64,000 bases of DNA. Origin: Opitutus sp. (GTDB taxonomy: Bacteria; Verrucomicrobiota; Verrucomicrobiia; Opitutales; Opitutaceae). Of the stretch, positions 8,149-17,106 are shown piece after piece. The position numbers and the translations under genes are program-made. How positions within the stretch are numbered: position 1 is the stretch's first letter; every line of letters starts with the position of its first letter. Location of the stretch: assembly GCA_024998815.1 (NCBI GenBank), contig JACEUQ010000002.1:634501-698500 (forward strand). Direction: 5' to 3'. The notes below the pieces were generated by a model. That model was not told where the DNA came from. It searched no databases and saw nothing but the letters and a program-made list of their open reading frames with translations.

Positions 8149-9416
8149 TTAAGCACGACTCCACCACCGCCCACACCCTGCTCGTCGTCGACGACGAGCC
8201 TCGCGTTCTCGCCGGCCTCAAGGAAGTGCTCGAACGCCAGCAATTCCATGTGGTCACCACCACCGACCCGCGCCGCGCCATCGACCTGCTGCAAGAGCGC
8301 GCCTTCGGCGTCATCATTTCCGACCACCTCATGCCGTCGATGTCGGGCATGGATTTCCTCGTCGAGTGCCAGCGCATCCAGCCCCAAGCCACGCGCATTT
8401 TGGTCACCGCCGTGCTTTCGCTACCCACGTTGGTGGAGGCGATTAACCGGGGAGAAATTTACCGCTTTCTGGCCAAACCTTGGCTGCGTGAGGAGCTCAT
8501 TGTCACCGTGCGCAATGCCTCCAATCGCTACGAACTGCTGACCCAAAACCAGCGCCTGCTGGCCGAATCCTCCGAGCTCAACGCCAAGCTGTCGCAGGCC
8601 AACGCCGCCCTCGCCACGCAAGTGGCCACACTCGAACAGCAGCGCCGCTCGCTGGACAAAGCCAACCTGGAGCTGGGTCGCCGCTACGATTTATCGCTGG
8701 AATTGTGCAGCCGCATCTTGGCCACCTACGACCCGATGCTCGCCGGCCAAACCCAAGCCGTCGCTGCCATCGCCAACCAAATGGCGGTATCCGAGCACTT
8801 TACACCTGAACAGCGCGAAGCCCTCAAAACCAGCGCTTGGCTGTGCGATCTCGGTCTGATTGGCGTTTCCCGCGAAGTTTACCGACTGTTCCGCCGCGAA
8901 CCCGAAAAGCTCAGCGAGCGCGAGCTGGCGGGTATCCACAACCACCCCGTTTACAGCCAAACCCTGGCCGCCCACATCGATGGTCGCCCCTTGGTCGGCG
9001 AAACCATTCGCGCGCACCACGAGCACTTCGATGGCAGCGGCTTCCCCGACGGTCTGGCTCAACAGGCCATCCCGTGGACGGCGCGCTGCCTGGCGGTCGC
9101 GGTGGCCTTCGTCGAATCGAGCCTGCCCACCGATCAGGCGCTGGAGGCGATTGCCGCCCAATCGGGCAAAGAGCTCGATCCGGAGGCGATCCGACTGTTC
9201 CGCACCACCACGCGCCTGCAACCGCTGCCGCGCAGTGTGCGCGAAGTGATGCTCGAAGACCTCAAGGCGGGCATGGTGTTGGCCAGCGGCATTTACAGCC
9301 CGCACGGGTTGCTGCTGGTCAGCGAAGGCCAGCCGCTCAACGTCGGCATGATTGCCAAGATCCGCAGCCACAACCTGATGGCCCCGATCAGCCAACGCCT
9401 GCTGGTTTACTCCTAA
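8145..9416 (+). CDS. Response regulator with degenerate HD-GYP output domain
   Basis: Residues 10-125 form a receiver (LLVVDDEPRVLAGL; acceptor Asp in VIISDHLMPSMSG). A coiled-coil linker follows (about 130-185), then an HD-GYP-like domain. HHEHFDGSGFPDGL is retained, but the HDxGK motif reads LCDLGLIG and the later VADxxDA reads AVAVAFVES, so several metal ligands expected in c-di-GMP phosphodiesterases are absent. The output is therefore probably a protein-interaction or regulatory module. It lies between cheB and cheD (8 bp before cheD) and so should act in chemotaxis or motility signalling. Confidence 0.85.
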   Translation: MIKHDSTTAHTLLVVDDEPRVLAGLKEVLERQQFHVVTTTDPRRAIDLLQERAFGVIISDHLMPSMSGMDFLVECQRIQPQATRILVTAVLSLPTLVEAINRGEIYRFLAKPWLREELIVTVRNASNRYELLTQNQRLLAESSELNAKLSQANAALATQVATLEQQRRSLDKANLELGRRYDLSLELCSRILATYDPMLAGQTQAVAAIANQMAVSEHFTPEQREALKTSAWLCDLGLIGVSREVYRLFRREPEKLSERELAGIHNHPVYSQTLAAHIDGRPLVGETIRAHHEHFDGSGFPDGLAQQAIPWTARCLAVAVAFVESSLPTDQALEAIAAQSGKELDPEAIRLFRTTTRLQPLPRSVREVMLEDLKAGMVLASGIYSPHGLLLVSEGQPLNVGMIAKIRSHNLMAPISQRLLVYS

Positions 9417-9423
9417 AAACCCC

Positions 9424-9945
9424 ATGGCCGGCTCACCCACCATTGCCAGTATTTTTGCCCAGCGCATCGTCGTCGGGGTCGCCGAGCTGGCGGTTGCCAG
9501 CCAACTTCAAGCGACCCTGAGCACCTACGCGCTCGGCTCCTGTATCGGACTGGTGGCCTACGACCCCGCGGCCAAAGCAGGCGGCTTGTTGCACCTGATG
9601 CTGCCCGAATCCTCGCTTTCACCGGCAAAGGCGGCGGAAAAACCGGCGATGTTCGCCGACACGGGGATACCGGCGCTGTTTAACGCGCTCAACGGCGTGC
9701 GGGCGCAACGGGCGCGGATCAACTTATTTATGGCTGGCGGCGCCTCGGTTTTGTCGGGGCCGGATAGTTTTAAGATTGGTGAGCGCAACGTGGTGGCGGT
9801 GAGGAAAATGCTCGCTGTGTACGGTTGCCGACTGGCGGGCGGCGAAGTGGGCGGCACAGTCAACCGCACGCTCCACTTGGACGTCGGCACGGGCATGCTG
9901 ACCATCAAGCTGCCCGACCGCACGATCACGGTGTCGCTGGCCTAA
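9424..9945 (+). CDS. cheD: Chemoreceptor glutamine deamidase CheD
   Basis: CheD deamidates specific receptor glutamines to glutamates so they become methylatable, and in some bacteria it interacts with CheC. The catalytic Cys and His lie in ALGSCIGLVAYDP and GGLLHLMLPES near residues 37-63, matching the LGSC...H.MLP signature. The length of 173 residues is normal. It is the last gene of the cheR-cheB-regulator-cheD operon; no cheA, cheW, cheY or cheC is present in this window. Confidence 0.93.
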   Translation: MAGSPTIASIFAQRIVVGVAELAVASQLQATLSTYALGSCIGLVAYDPAAKAGGLLHLMLPESSLSPAKAAEKPAMFADTGIPALFNALNGVRAQRARINLFMAGGASVLSGPDSFKIGERNVVAVRKMLAVYGCRLAGGEVGGTVNRTLHLDVGTGMLTIKLPDRTITVSLA

Positions 9946-10144
9946 GGCCGGGGCACGTTCCGCGCGTTTGCTCCGGTCCGAGTTGCGATCCCCCAGGGGT
10001 CGACCTCCGCGTCGTCCGTGCTTGGCGGGAAAAGTAGCGCAGACTTCCAGTCTGCTTCGGGGTCTTGGCTGCGTAGGCGCGGAGCAGACTCAGACCTCCT
10101 GACGCCTGAGTGGAATCTTCGTGACGCCAGTATTCCGTTTAAAG
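9946..10144. repeat. Repeat cluster after cheD (CCTCCGTGTCGTCCG and GTAGCGCAGACTTCCAGTCTGCT families)
   Basis: GGTCGACCTCCGCGTCGTCCGTG is followed by GTAGCGCAGACTTCCAGTCTGCT at 10034-10056. Both units recur in several other gaps of this window. No gene is visible between cheD and the left end of the IS21-like element. Confidence 0.75.
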
Positions 10145-10336
10145 TGTGAGCGGCGAGCGGGAAAGCGTCTATTTCTGGCGGTTAGGAATTCACTTCTTCT
10201 TCGGTGGATCTTCTTCCCATTTTAAAGAGTGAAACTCTTCTTCAGTGGGTGGGTTTTCTTCCCTGTCCGGCTGGGGATATGGGGGATGCGAATGGGTGGA
10301 GATTGAACCGGCGGGACGCTTGGCGGATGCACAGCG

Positions 10337-10894
10337 ATGCATCCAACCGGTTCACGCAAGTGTTTGCACTGTGCCGATTTCTTTCTGCCCGACGCGCATA
10401 ACCGCGAGCGTCAGCGCTACTGCGGGAAGCCGGGATGCCGACGGGCGAGCCGGGCGGCCAGTCAGGCCAAATGGTTGGCGAAGCCGGAGAACCTCGACCA
10501 CTGGAAAGGCCCAGAAAATGTCCAACGGGTGCAGGAGTGGCGGAAGGCCAATCCGGGGTACTCAAGGCGGAGGGGGCCGCGACGGCGGGTGGCGTTACAA
10601 GACATCCCAACTACGCAATCCGTTGTGCACCAGCCTAAAGCCGAGCCGGTCGCCGAGGTGGCGTTACCGAATCCCTGCGTGCCGTTACAAGACAGATGGG
10701 AGTCGCAAAACCCTGTGCTCGTGGGGCTTATCGCGCAGTTCGCCGGAGTGACGTTACAAGAGGACCTCGAACCCATGCTGCGACACCTGCAATCCCGGGG
10801 GCGGGTGATCCTGGGCATCGACGTCCAGCCGCCCGATTATGCAAAAACAACCGATCGATCGCGAACAACTCCGGCGCACGCCGGCCCAGTTTAG
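10337..10894 (+). CDS. Zinc-finger accessory protein of IS21-like element
   Basis: This 185-residue protein has a Cys cluster near its N-terminus (KCLHCADFF, then RYCGKPGCRRASRAASQ), suggesting a zinc-binding motif, followed by a basic helix. RVQEWRKANPGY and a C-terminal LQEDLEPMLRHL segment recall a conserved family that I recognise as a companion of IS21-like transposases in Planctomycetes and Verrucomicrobia. No biochemical role is known to me; DNA binding is inferred. It overlaps the next gene in another frame. Confidence 0.6.
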   Translation: MHPTGSRKCLHCADFFLPDAHNRERQRYCGKPGCRRASRAASQAKWLAKPENLDHWKGPENVQRVQEWRKANPGYSRRRGPRRRVALQDIPTTQSVVHQPKAEPVAEVALPNPCVPLQDRWESQNPVLVGLIAQFAGVTLQEDLEPMLRHLQSRGRVILGIDVQPPDYAKTTDRSRTTPAHAGPV

Positions 10895-11198
10895 CTGGCT
10901 GGACCACCGGCTGGTGCGGGGCAATTACCTGGGGCGGGCCAGTGCCCCCGCCTGGGGCCTCTATCTGGTCCTGGTCACCGTGGGCGACGCCGACGGGCTG
11001 AGTTACTACGCCACGCGCACCCTGGCCCGGCTGCTCACGCTCAGCGAGGACGGCCTGGTCGAGGCGCGCCGGCAGTTAATCGAGGCCGGGGTGATCGCCT
11101 ACGCCGCGCCACTTTACCAGGTGCTCTCCTTGGACCAGGGCAGGCCAACGCACACGCTGGCGGTAACGCCGTCGCCGAGCCGGGAGGTGGGGGCGTGA
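10839..11198 (+). CDS. Winged-helix-like accessory protein of IS21-like element
   Basis: This 119-residue protein has no signal or membrane segment. The central part (about residues 55-90: YYATRTLARLLTLSEDGLVEARRQLIEAGVIAY) has the layout of a winged-helix domain in which a recognition helix follows 'LS...L..AR..L...G'. The stop overlaps the istA start (GTG/ATC at 11195-11198), so it is coupled to istA. It is probably a DNA-binding partner of the transposase; the function is inferred. Confidence 0.55.
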   Translation: MQKQPIDREQLRRTPAQFSWLDHRLVRGNYLGRASAPAWGLYLVLVTVGDADGLSYYATRTLARLLTLSEDGLVEARRQLIEAGVIAYAAPLYQVLSLDQGRPTHTLAVTPSPSREVGA

Positions 11199-12716
11199 TC
11201 AATTACGAACTGTATTGCCGGATAAAACAGGCGGAGGCGGCCGGACACAGTGCGCCGCAAATCGCCCGCTCGCTCCAGTTGCACGTGCAGACGGTGAGGC
11301 GCTGGCAGGCGCAGGAAAAGTACGCGCGCAGCCAGGCCGCGCAGGTGCCTAGGCCAAGCAAGCTCGACGTGCACAAGCCGGCGATCGCGCGGTGGCTGGA
11401 GGCCCATCCGTTCACCGCCATGCAGCTCTGGCAAAAGGTGCGCGAGCGGGGGTACACGGGCGGGTATTCAATTTTGAAAGACTACGTGCGGCGGGTGCGG
11501 CCGCGGAACCTGGAGGCGTTTCTTACCCTCAAGTTCGCCCCCGGCCAGACCGCGCAGGTGGACTGGGGCAGCTTTGGCTCGGTGGAGGTGGACGGCACCC
11601 GGCGGGCTTTAAGTTTTTTCGTCATGGTTTTGGGGTACAGCCGGTTCCTGCATGTGGAATTTACCCTCGGGCAGGGCCAGGAGTGGTGGCTGGGCTGTCA
11701 CCGGCGCGCCTTTGAAAAACTCGGCGGGGTGCCGCGCGAGGTGATGGTGGACAACTGCAAGACGGCCGTCCTCTCGCATGTGCCCGGGACCGACCCGGTG
11801 TACAACGCCCAGTACCTGGACTTTGCCCGGCACTACGGGTTTACGATAAAAGCGTGCGGGCCGGGGCATCCGCAGTCCAAGGGCATGGTGGAAAACGCGG
11901 TGGGTTACGTGAAAAAAAGCTTCCTTGGCGGGAGGCAGATGAACTGGGTTTACCGAGCTGGGGCCGGCCGCCAGCTTGTGGCTGGAAACGGTGGCCAACG
12001 TGCGCGTTCACGCTGAAACCCAGGGCCGGCCGGTGGACCGGCTGCCCGAGGAGCGCGCTGCGCTCCTGCCGCTTAACCCGGTGGCCAGTCCGGCGGTGCG
12101 CACCTTAAGCGTGCGGGCGTCGCGGCGGTGCCGGGTGAGTATCGAAACGAACCGCTACTCGGTGCCCACGAAGTTTGCCGGGGCGCTACTCACCGCGCAG
12201 ATCGAGGGGGCGCAGGTGAGGTTTTATGCGGACCGCACCCTGGTGGCCGAGCATGCCCGCAGTTTTGCCCGCCGCGCCGATGTGGAAAACCCCGAGCATG
12301 TGCGCGAACTCGAGGAGCGCAAACGGCAGGGGGCGCGGCAGCGCCTGCGGCTACGGTTTTTGGAACTGAGCCCGGCGGCACCCGCCTACCAACGGGGGCT
12401 GGAGGAGCGCCGGCTCAACGCGGGACACCACCTGGCGACTATCGTGGGTTTGGTGGCCCTGTATGGAACGGAGGCAGTCGGCCGGGCGATCGAAAGCGCC
12501 CATGAACTCGGCGCCTACTCCAGCGATTACATCCTCAACTTGCTCGAACAACGCGCGCGGGCCTTGCCGCAAGCCGGGCCGATCCACCTCACCCGCGCCG
12601 ACGCGGTGGCCGCGTTGGAACTCGAACTGTGTCCCCCGGATTTAAGCCCCTATACCTCTATGAAAACAGAACCCGAAAAAACCCGATTTATTAAAAGATC
12701 CAGCTTAAGTATCTGA
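11195..12716 (+). pseudogene. istA: IS21-family transposase IstA, frameshifted
   Basis: The N-terminus has a helix-turn-helix (GHSAPQIARSLQLHVQTVRRW), and the DDE catalytic core is visible: Asp in AQVDWGSFGSVEVDG, Asp in VMVDNCKTAV, Glu in HPQSKGMVENAVGYVK. Near 11945-11960 the frame changes: the first frame runs on to 12016, while the continuation (TELGPAASLWLETVANVRVH) is read from another frame to 12716. The two frames together give the usual size of about 500 residues. The active-site residues all precede the shift. Confidence 0.85.
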
Positions 12717-13433
12717 AACTCGGTTACCTGTTGCGTCACCACGGCGAACTGACCGCCGAGGCGGCCAAGGCGCGCTGTTCGCACGCCGAATTTTTACGCC
12801 GACTGGTGCAGGCCGAGACCCAGGACCGCCAGATCCGGGCGCTGGAGCGGCGTATCCAGGCAGGCGCGCTTCCCGGTCAAGAAAACCGTCGACCAGTTCC
12901 AGTGGGACTGGCCCAAGGAGTTGAACGAAGCGCAGGTGCGGCACCTCTTCGAACTGGGCTTTGTCAAGGAGCGCACCAACGCGGTGTTTTGCGGTGGTGT
13001 GGGGCTCGGTAAAGACACATCCTCGCGAGCGCGTTGGGCTACGCGGCCTGCCAGGCGGGTTACACGGTGCTGTTTACGACGGCGGTGGACGCGATCAACG
13101 CCCTGGTCACCGCCCAGTCCCTGCACCGGTTGCAAGCCGAGTTGAAAGCGTTACATGACCCCTGCGGTGCTCGTGCTCGATGAGGTCGGCTACCTGCCGC
13201 TCGACAAGTCGGGGGCCGACCTGCTCTTCCAGATCGTCAGCCAACGCTACGAACGCGGCTCGCTGATCGTCACCACCAACAAGGCCTACAAACACTGGGC
13301 AGGGATCTTTAACAACGACGCTGGCATCACCGCGGCGATCCTGGACCGCCTACTGCACCGGGCCCAGACCGTCGTCATCGAGGGCAAATCCTACCGCATG
13401 AAAGACCGCCTAGCCGACGAACCTGCAAGCTGA
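12660..13433 (+). pseudogene. istB: IS21-family ATPase IstB, multiply frameshifted
   Basis: Fragments of IstB occur in successive frames: KYLKLGYLLRHHGELTAEAAK (from about 12703), FPVKKTVDQFQWDWPKELNE (about 12868), RHLFELGFVKERTNAVFCGG with a Walker A-like GLGK (about 13010, broken straight after the lysine), and from 13155 an intact C-terminus with Walker B VLVLDEVGYLPLD. At least four single-base shifts are needed to join them. IstB normally assists transposition by AAA+ ATP hydrolysis; this copy should be inactive. Confidence 0.85.
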
Positions 13434-13534
13434 CCGGGCCTGATGATCGGCCCCTGGCGGGGCCGGTCATCGGCTTTTACGACAGGTGATTTTGTAACCG
13501 CCAGAAATAGACGGTGTTCGCGCCGCCGCTCACA

Positions 13535-13846
13535 AATAAACGCCAATGATGAGGTAATCGACCCAGGCGAGGCTGAGTTTTATCGCACTTTCACCGGCAC
13601 TGGCGACGGCGCCGCCAGTAACCGCAATTAGGGGTAGTGAACTGAGGTATGACATAAATGGAAATGGCACGAGCCTTTGTAATCCCCCCCTAATTCATAT
13701 CCACTAGCAAGTAAACTTTGCATAACTTCTCCCCAGCGAGACCTCATAAGTTCCAAGCAGTGTGGCTTTCTAAATACTAATTTGGCCCCCACTCGTCGCT
13801 CGAATGACCACGAGGAGTCACCCCAAAAACGTTTTTCTAAACGCAC
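13535..13846. other. Gap between IS21-like element and respiratory operon
   Basis: No gene is seen with confidence. A 72-codon minus-strand frame (13628-13846) lacks recognisable features. The right IS end precedes this stretch and a terminator closes it. Confidence 0.4.
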
Positions 13847-13876
13847 AAAAAAACCCGGTCGATCATGACCGGGTTT
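13847..13876 (-). terminator. Rho-independent terminator of the act/cyt operon
   Basis: AACCCGGTC (13852-13860) pairs with GACCGGGTT (13867-13875). On the minus strand the stem is followed by a run of seven T, 20 bp after the last cytochrome gene's stop. A T-run also follows on plus, so it may work in both directions. Confidence 0.85.
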
Positions 13877-13894
13877 TTAACTGTAAGTAACCTC

Positions 13895-14572
13895 TTACTT
13901 AAACGGTTCTAACTCCGGAGCAGTCCAGGGTTTGGCGCGGGAAGCCTCTTTGGCCAATACCTCGGCGACCTTGGCCTTGGTGATCGGTTCAGCTTTATTA
14001 CCCCACTCTTGGCGGATGTAGGTGAGTACTTGGGAAATCTTCTCCTCGTTCCAGTTGTAACCACCACCGGGGACCTTGCCGAAGGCAGGCATGGCACCGT
14101 TGTAAGTCTTGCCGTGGACCTCAATGTTACCATTAAGACCATGCAGGAGCACGCGCACCACACGCTCTTCATTGCCGGTAACCCACTCCGAGTCGACCAA
14201 GGGAGGATAAACACCGGCTACACCCATGCCCGAAACTTGGTGGCACGTGGCACAAACCTGCTGATAAGACTTTTTACCAGCAGCAACTATTTGCTCAGGA
14301 GTCAGTTCCTTGCTAGCGCTACCGGCTGCAGTCTTCGGGTCAAAGCGCTCGTCGTACACCATTGGGCTGAAACCCGCGCGGTAATGGACCACATAGACGC
14401 ACGTCACGAAAATCAGCGTGGAAACGAAGCCGAGCAAGAAGAGCGGCATCAGCTTAAAGCCTTCAGCTGGCTCGCTCTTGTTATTGAGCAACTCGGCGTG
14501 AACCTGCTGGATGCTTTCGTCACTGGCTCCGTCGGGTCCGGAGGAGAGGTTATGATTCTGATCAGCACTCAT
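13895..14572 (-). CDS. Membrane-anchored monohaem cytochrome c
   Basis: This 225-residue protein has one membrane segment (about residues 41-63, LMPLFLLGFVSTLIFVTCVYVV) and a periplasmic cytochrome c domain with haem site CATCHQ near residue 110 and a probable Met ligand in GAMPAFGKVPGG. It is the last gene of the respiratory operon, overlapping the upstream CcoO-like gene by 4 bp (ATGA). It resembles the single-haem cytochromes associated with cbb3-type or alternative complex III systems and probably accepts electrons from the Act complex. CcoP normally has two haems; only one is present here. Confidence 0.85.
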   Translation of the reverse strand: MSADQNHNLSSGPDGASDESIQQVHAELLNNKSEPAEGFKLMPLFLLGFVSTLIFVTCVYVVHYRAGFSPMVYDERFDPKTAAGSASKELTPEQIVAAGKKSYQQVCATCHQVSGMGVAGVYPPLVDSEWVTGNEERVVRVLLHGLNGNIEVHGKTYNGAMPAFGKVPGGGYNWNEEKISQVLTYIRQEWGNKAEPITKAKVAEVLAKEASRAKPWTAPELEPFK

Positions 14573-15252
14573 TTATGGGACTCCTTAGCGGGTTGGGTCT
14601 TAGCGGCCGCAGGAGCGGTGTACACGTTCTTAGTCTCGGGATAAGCGTAGGTATCCTTTAGGCTCAGCAGATAAGCGACAAGCGCCTCAGCGCGCGCCGT
14701 CGGCACCACTTCGTAGCCGGCGGCGGCGGGAATCTTGAGGGCCTTGGCCGAACCCTGGCCAATGATGGGCTGGGTTTTGAACAAGTAAGCGTAGGCTGGC
14801 ATGTTCGACGTTTTGACCACCGCTTGGGGGTGGTAAAGGTACGCATAAAGCGCGGCGGCTGTGTGCTCGGTACCATCGGCATTTTTGCGAGCGGCAAAGT
14901 TGCGCAGATCTGGGCCGATGCGTTGCGAACCCAGCAGGACGCGGGATTCACGCAAGTAGTCACGGGCCACACTCTGACGCTCACCCCAACCGCGGCTCTT
15001 TTCACCAATATCGGAACCAAATCCTTCGCGGCGAACTTGCTGAGTGTGGCAGGAGACACAGCCGAGGTCTTGATAAACCAGTTTACCTTGGGCGGCGAGA
15101 CCAGGGGCCTGCAACGGGAACGCCTTGCCTTCCCCTTCATCGACATGAGTCACGAAGGCGCCGTAGCTGATTTGGTTTGTTAGCACCAAGCCGACAAAAG
15201 AGAGGGCGAGGGCCAAGAAAATACCGAGGAATAAAAAGGGAGCGCGGTTCAT
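14569..15252 (-). CDS. CcoO/FixO-like membrane cytochrome c
   Basis: The 227 residues comprise an N-terminal membrane anchor (about residues 6-27) and a cytochrome c domain with haem motif CVSCHTQQVRREGFG near residue 66, LLGSQRIGPDLRNFA, and an axial Met in TSNMPAYAYL. This layout matches subunit II (CcoO) of cbb3 oxidases. It overlaps the CcoN-like gene upstream and the monohaem cytochrome downstream by 4 bp each. Because the neighbouring CcoN-like protein lacks the metal ligands of an oxidase, this cytochrome may act as an electron conduit rather than an oxidase subunit; that is inference. Confidence 0.85.
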   Translation of the reverse strand: MNRAPFLFLGIFLALALSFVGLVLTNQISYGAFVTHVDEGEGKAFPLQAPGLAAQGKLVYQDLGCVSCHTQQVRREGFGSDIGEKSRGWGERQSVARDYLRESRVLLGSQRIGPDLRNFAARKNADGTEHTAAALYAYLYHPQAVVKTSNMPAYAYLFKTQPIIGQGSAKALKIPAAAGYEVVPTARAEALVAYLLSLKDTYAYPETKNVYTAPAAAKTQPAKESHK

Positions 15253-16716
15253 CGGGTGGCCTCCGGTTGTGCGGACAGCAATTGTTTGACCGAGCTAACA
15301 CAGCAGGCAGACGCGTTGGCTAGGGTCCAGAAGAAGTTGATAGCGAAGGCGAGTTGGCCAATCGCGATCAGTACGCAACCGACGCTGGCCGAGAAAAGGT
15401 AAGGAAGGGTACCGGTGGTGACTGCGGTGAAGGCAACCGAGGCGTCCGCGAGTTGCAGACCTTGATTAATGCCGCCGACCGCCAGTGAACCGACCACCAA
15501 CGTCACGCCGATTGCTGAGGCGACGAAGTGCACGCCGATCAAGGCGTCGTTGGCCCAGGCCGTGGCAAACACACGCGGCACAAGGACGTAAAGTGCACCA
15601 AAGATCACCATGCTAAAGAACCCGTAGTAGCCGAGCTGAGCCTCAGCGGCGGTGAAGTAGGTGAATTGGGTGATGGCCGCGAAGCCGTGGAGTGCACCGG
15701 CAACCCACGCCAACAACACCAGCAGCAGTGAAAACACACCGAAGGCAATGAAGCGCAGCGGATAACTGTTTTTTAATGAAGACCAATTCCCTGCAAAGGA
15801 GCCAAGGAAGTTCAGCACAAAAATGAACAACGGGACGAGCAGCATGAAGCTGGCGGCGGCGCCGAAGGTTTGCACCCAAGCGGGAACCGGACCACCGATC
15901 AGGCGAGCGATGCCCGCCCAGCTGCCAAACACCACCAGCCACCAAAAACCGGTGGAGGCGAGGTAGTAGCTGGAAACGGGCTTTTGCAGCAGCTTTGGCA
16001 GGAAGTAGTAAATCGCGGCCAAAGCGATTGAGGCGAACCAGAGCAAGAAGAGGTTACCCGCGAACCAGGCTTGAATGACCGATTGCACGGTTCCGCGAAC
16101 TGGAACGAACACCAGCATGACCTGGGCGATCGCGTAAATCCAAGGGAAGGCGAGCAGGGCAACAAAAAGATACCATTGGGAGGCAAACAGTTTGTTGTGA
16201 ACGCCCGGCACGGAATACCACGAACGACCAAGCCGCGATCAACGCATAGGCCACCCAAAGAAGCGGAGTGGCGAAACCGGGCATTTCCAAAGAAGCCATG
16301 GAGGTCGAGAAACCGGCCAAAATGCCACCGGTACCCAGGGTGACACCCACATTCCAAAAAACAGTGCCCAGCAGGAGGACCCCACAACCCGGGAGTGCGC
16401 CACGCGACAGGCGCGCCATCAGCCAGAGGCTGACCGCAAAAGCGGCGTTAAAGCCCCAGCCGTAGATGAAGACGCTGCTTTGGGCCGGCTGAATACGACC
16501 ATAAGTAACGTATTCACAATTATTAAAAAACGACGGCGTGTGCAGCTGCCAAGCGGCAACCACGCTCAAGGCGCTGGCCACCAGCAGCCAAATTAGGGCC
16601 GAAGTGATCAGCACCGTGAGCGGCGCACGCAGTGAGGCGTCGATGACGGAAGCATCGCACGAAGGCGCCAATGCGCAGTCGCTCTTCTGCTTTGGTTTAT
16701 GGGAATCAGTGGCCAT
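15249..16716 (-). pseudogene. CcoN-like membrane protein without haem/copper ligands, frameshifted
   Basis: An N-terminal frame (from 16716) and a C-terminal frame (to 15249) join near 16200-16215 (SFVVFR, then GVHNKLFASQ), giving about 489 codons with roughly 12 membrane segments, the size and topology of CcoN. Landmarks align: YGRIQPAQSS with CcoN GRLRPLHT, QAWFAGN with WWYGHN, GSWAGIARLIGG with IWAGPHHLHYT, TAAEAQLGYYGF with GHVHSGALGWNG, LYVLVPRVF with LYYLVPRLW. In every case the histidine binding haem or CuB is replaced. An oxidase function is therefore unlikely. The gene sits between a small membrane protein and the CcoO-like gene. The single shift could be a real mutation or a sequencing error. 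Confidence 0.75.
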
Positions 16717-16800
16717 CGGTGGGTGTTGGAATCGGATGGTAGGAGCCCGTTTATGGACGAACGATGGGTACGTTAAAGGGGCTTCCTACCTTCGGGAGAT

Positions 16801-17106
16801 CTACTTCTTGGCGTTGAGCTCTTTGATCGTGATGTTGATGGCCTCGGAGATCGGGATGCGAACCACACCCGTGGGCTGGTCAACCCAGCCATAGGTGGTG
16901 GCGGCAGCCTTTTCTTTGGCGCGCAACTCGGCGAGCGCGGCTTTGCGCTGCTCGGGAGTGCGGACGCCATCGGCCAGCGGAGCCGGCGTTTTAGGCAGAT
17001 AGGCAATGAACACGATCAGTGCGAAGATCGCGAAGCCACCGATGGCGGCGGCCACCGTGATCAACGTACCGGAAGAAGCAGAAGGAGTTTTTTGAGAATC
17101 ACTCAT
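16801..17106 (-). CDS. Small single-pass membrane protein of the act operon
   Basis: The protein has 101 residues with one membrane segment (about residues 15-37) and a charged soluble tail (RTPEQRKAALAELRAKEKAA). It overlaps the actF stop by 8 bp. Small proteins of this kind commonly follow actF in alternative complex III clusters, but I know no defined role. It is probably an assembly or structural subunit at the cytoplasmic membrane. Confidence 0.7.
   Translation of the reverse strand: MSDSQKTPSASSGTLITVAAAIGGFAIFALIVFIAYLPKTPAPLADGVRTPEQRKAALAELRAKEKAAATTYGWVDQPTGVVRIPISEAINITIKELNAKK

Larger units (their letters stand above)
10145..13534 (+). mobile_element. IS21-like element, degenerate, four genes, 40-bp imperfect inverted ends
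   Basis: The ends are 10145-10184 and the reverse complement of 13495-13534. Each begins TGTGAGCGGCG and ends CGTCTATTTCTGGCGGTTA, with about 33 of 40 positions matching and TG...CA termini as in IS21. Inside lie a zinc-finger accessory protein, a winged-helix-like protein, istA and istB, all on plus. istA has one frameshift and istB several, so the element should be immobile. No clear target duplication is visible. The length is 3,390 bp. Confidence 0.85.

Noticed and set aside
13628-13846. 72-codon minus-strand frame between the IS21-like element and the act operon
   Set aside because: No signal, domain or coupling to neighbours; it is just upstream of a terminator and not in an operon.
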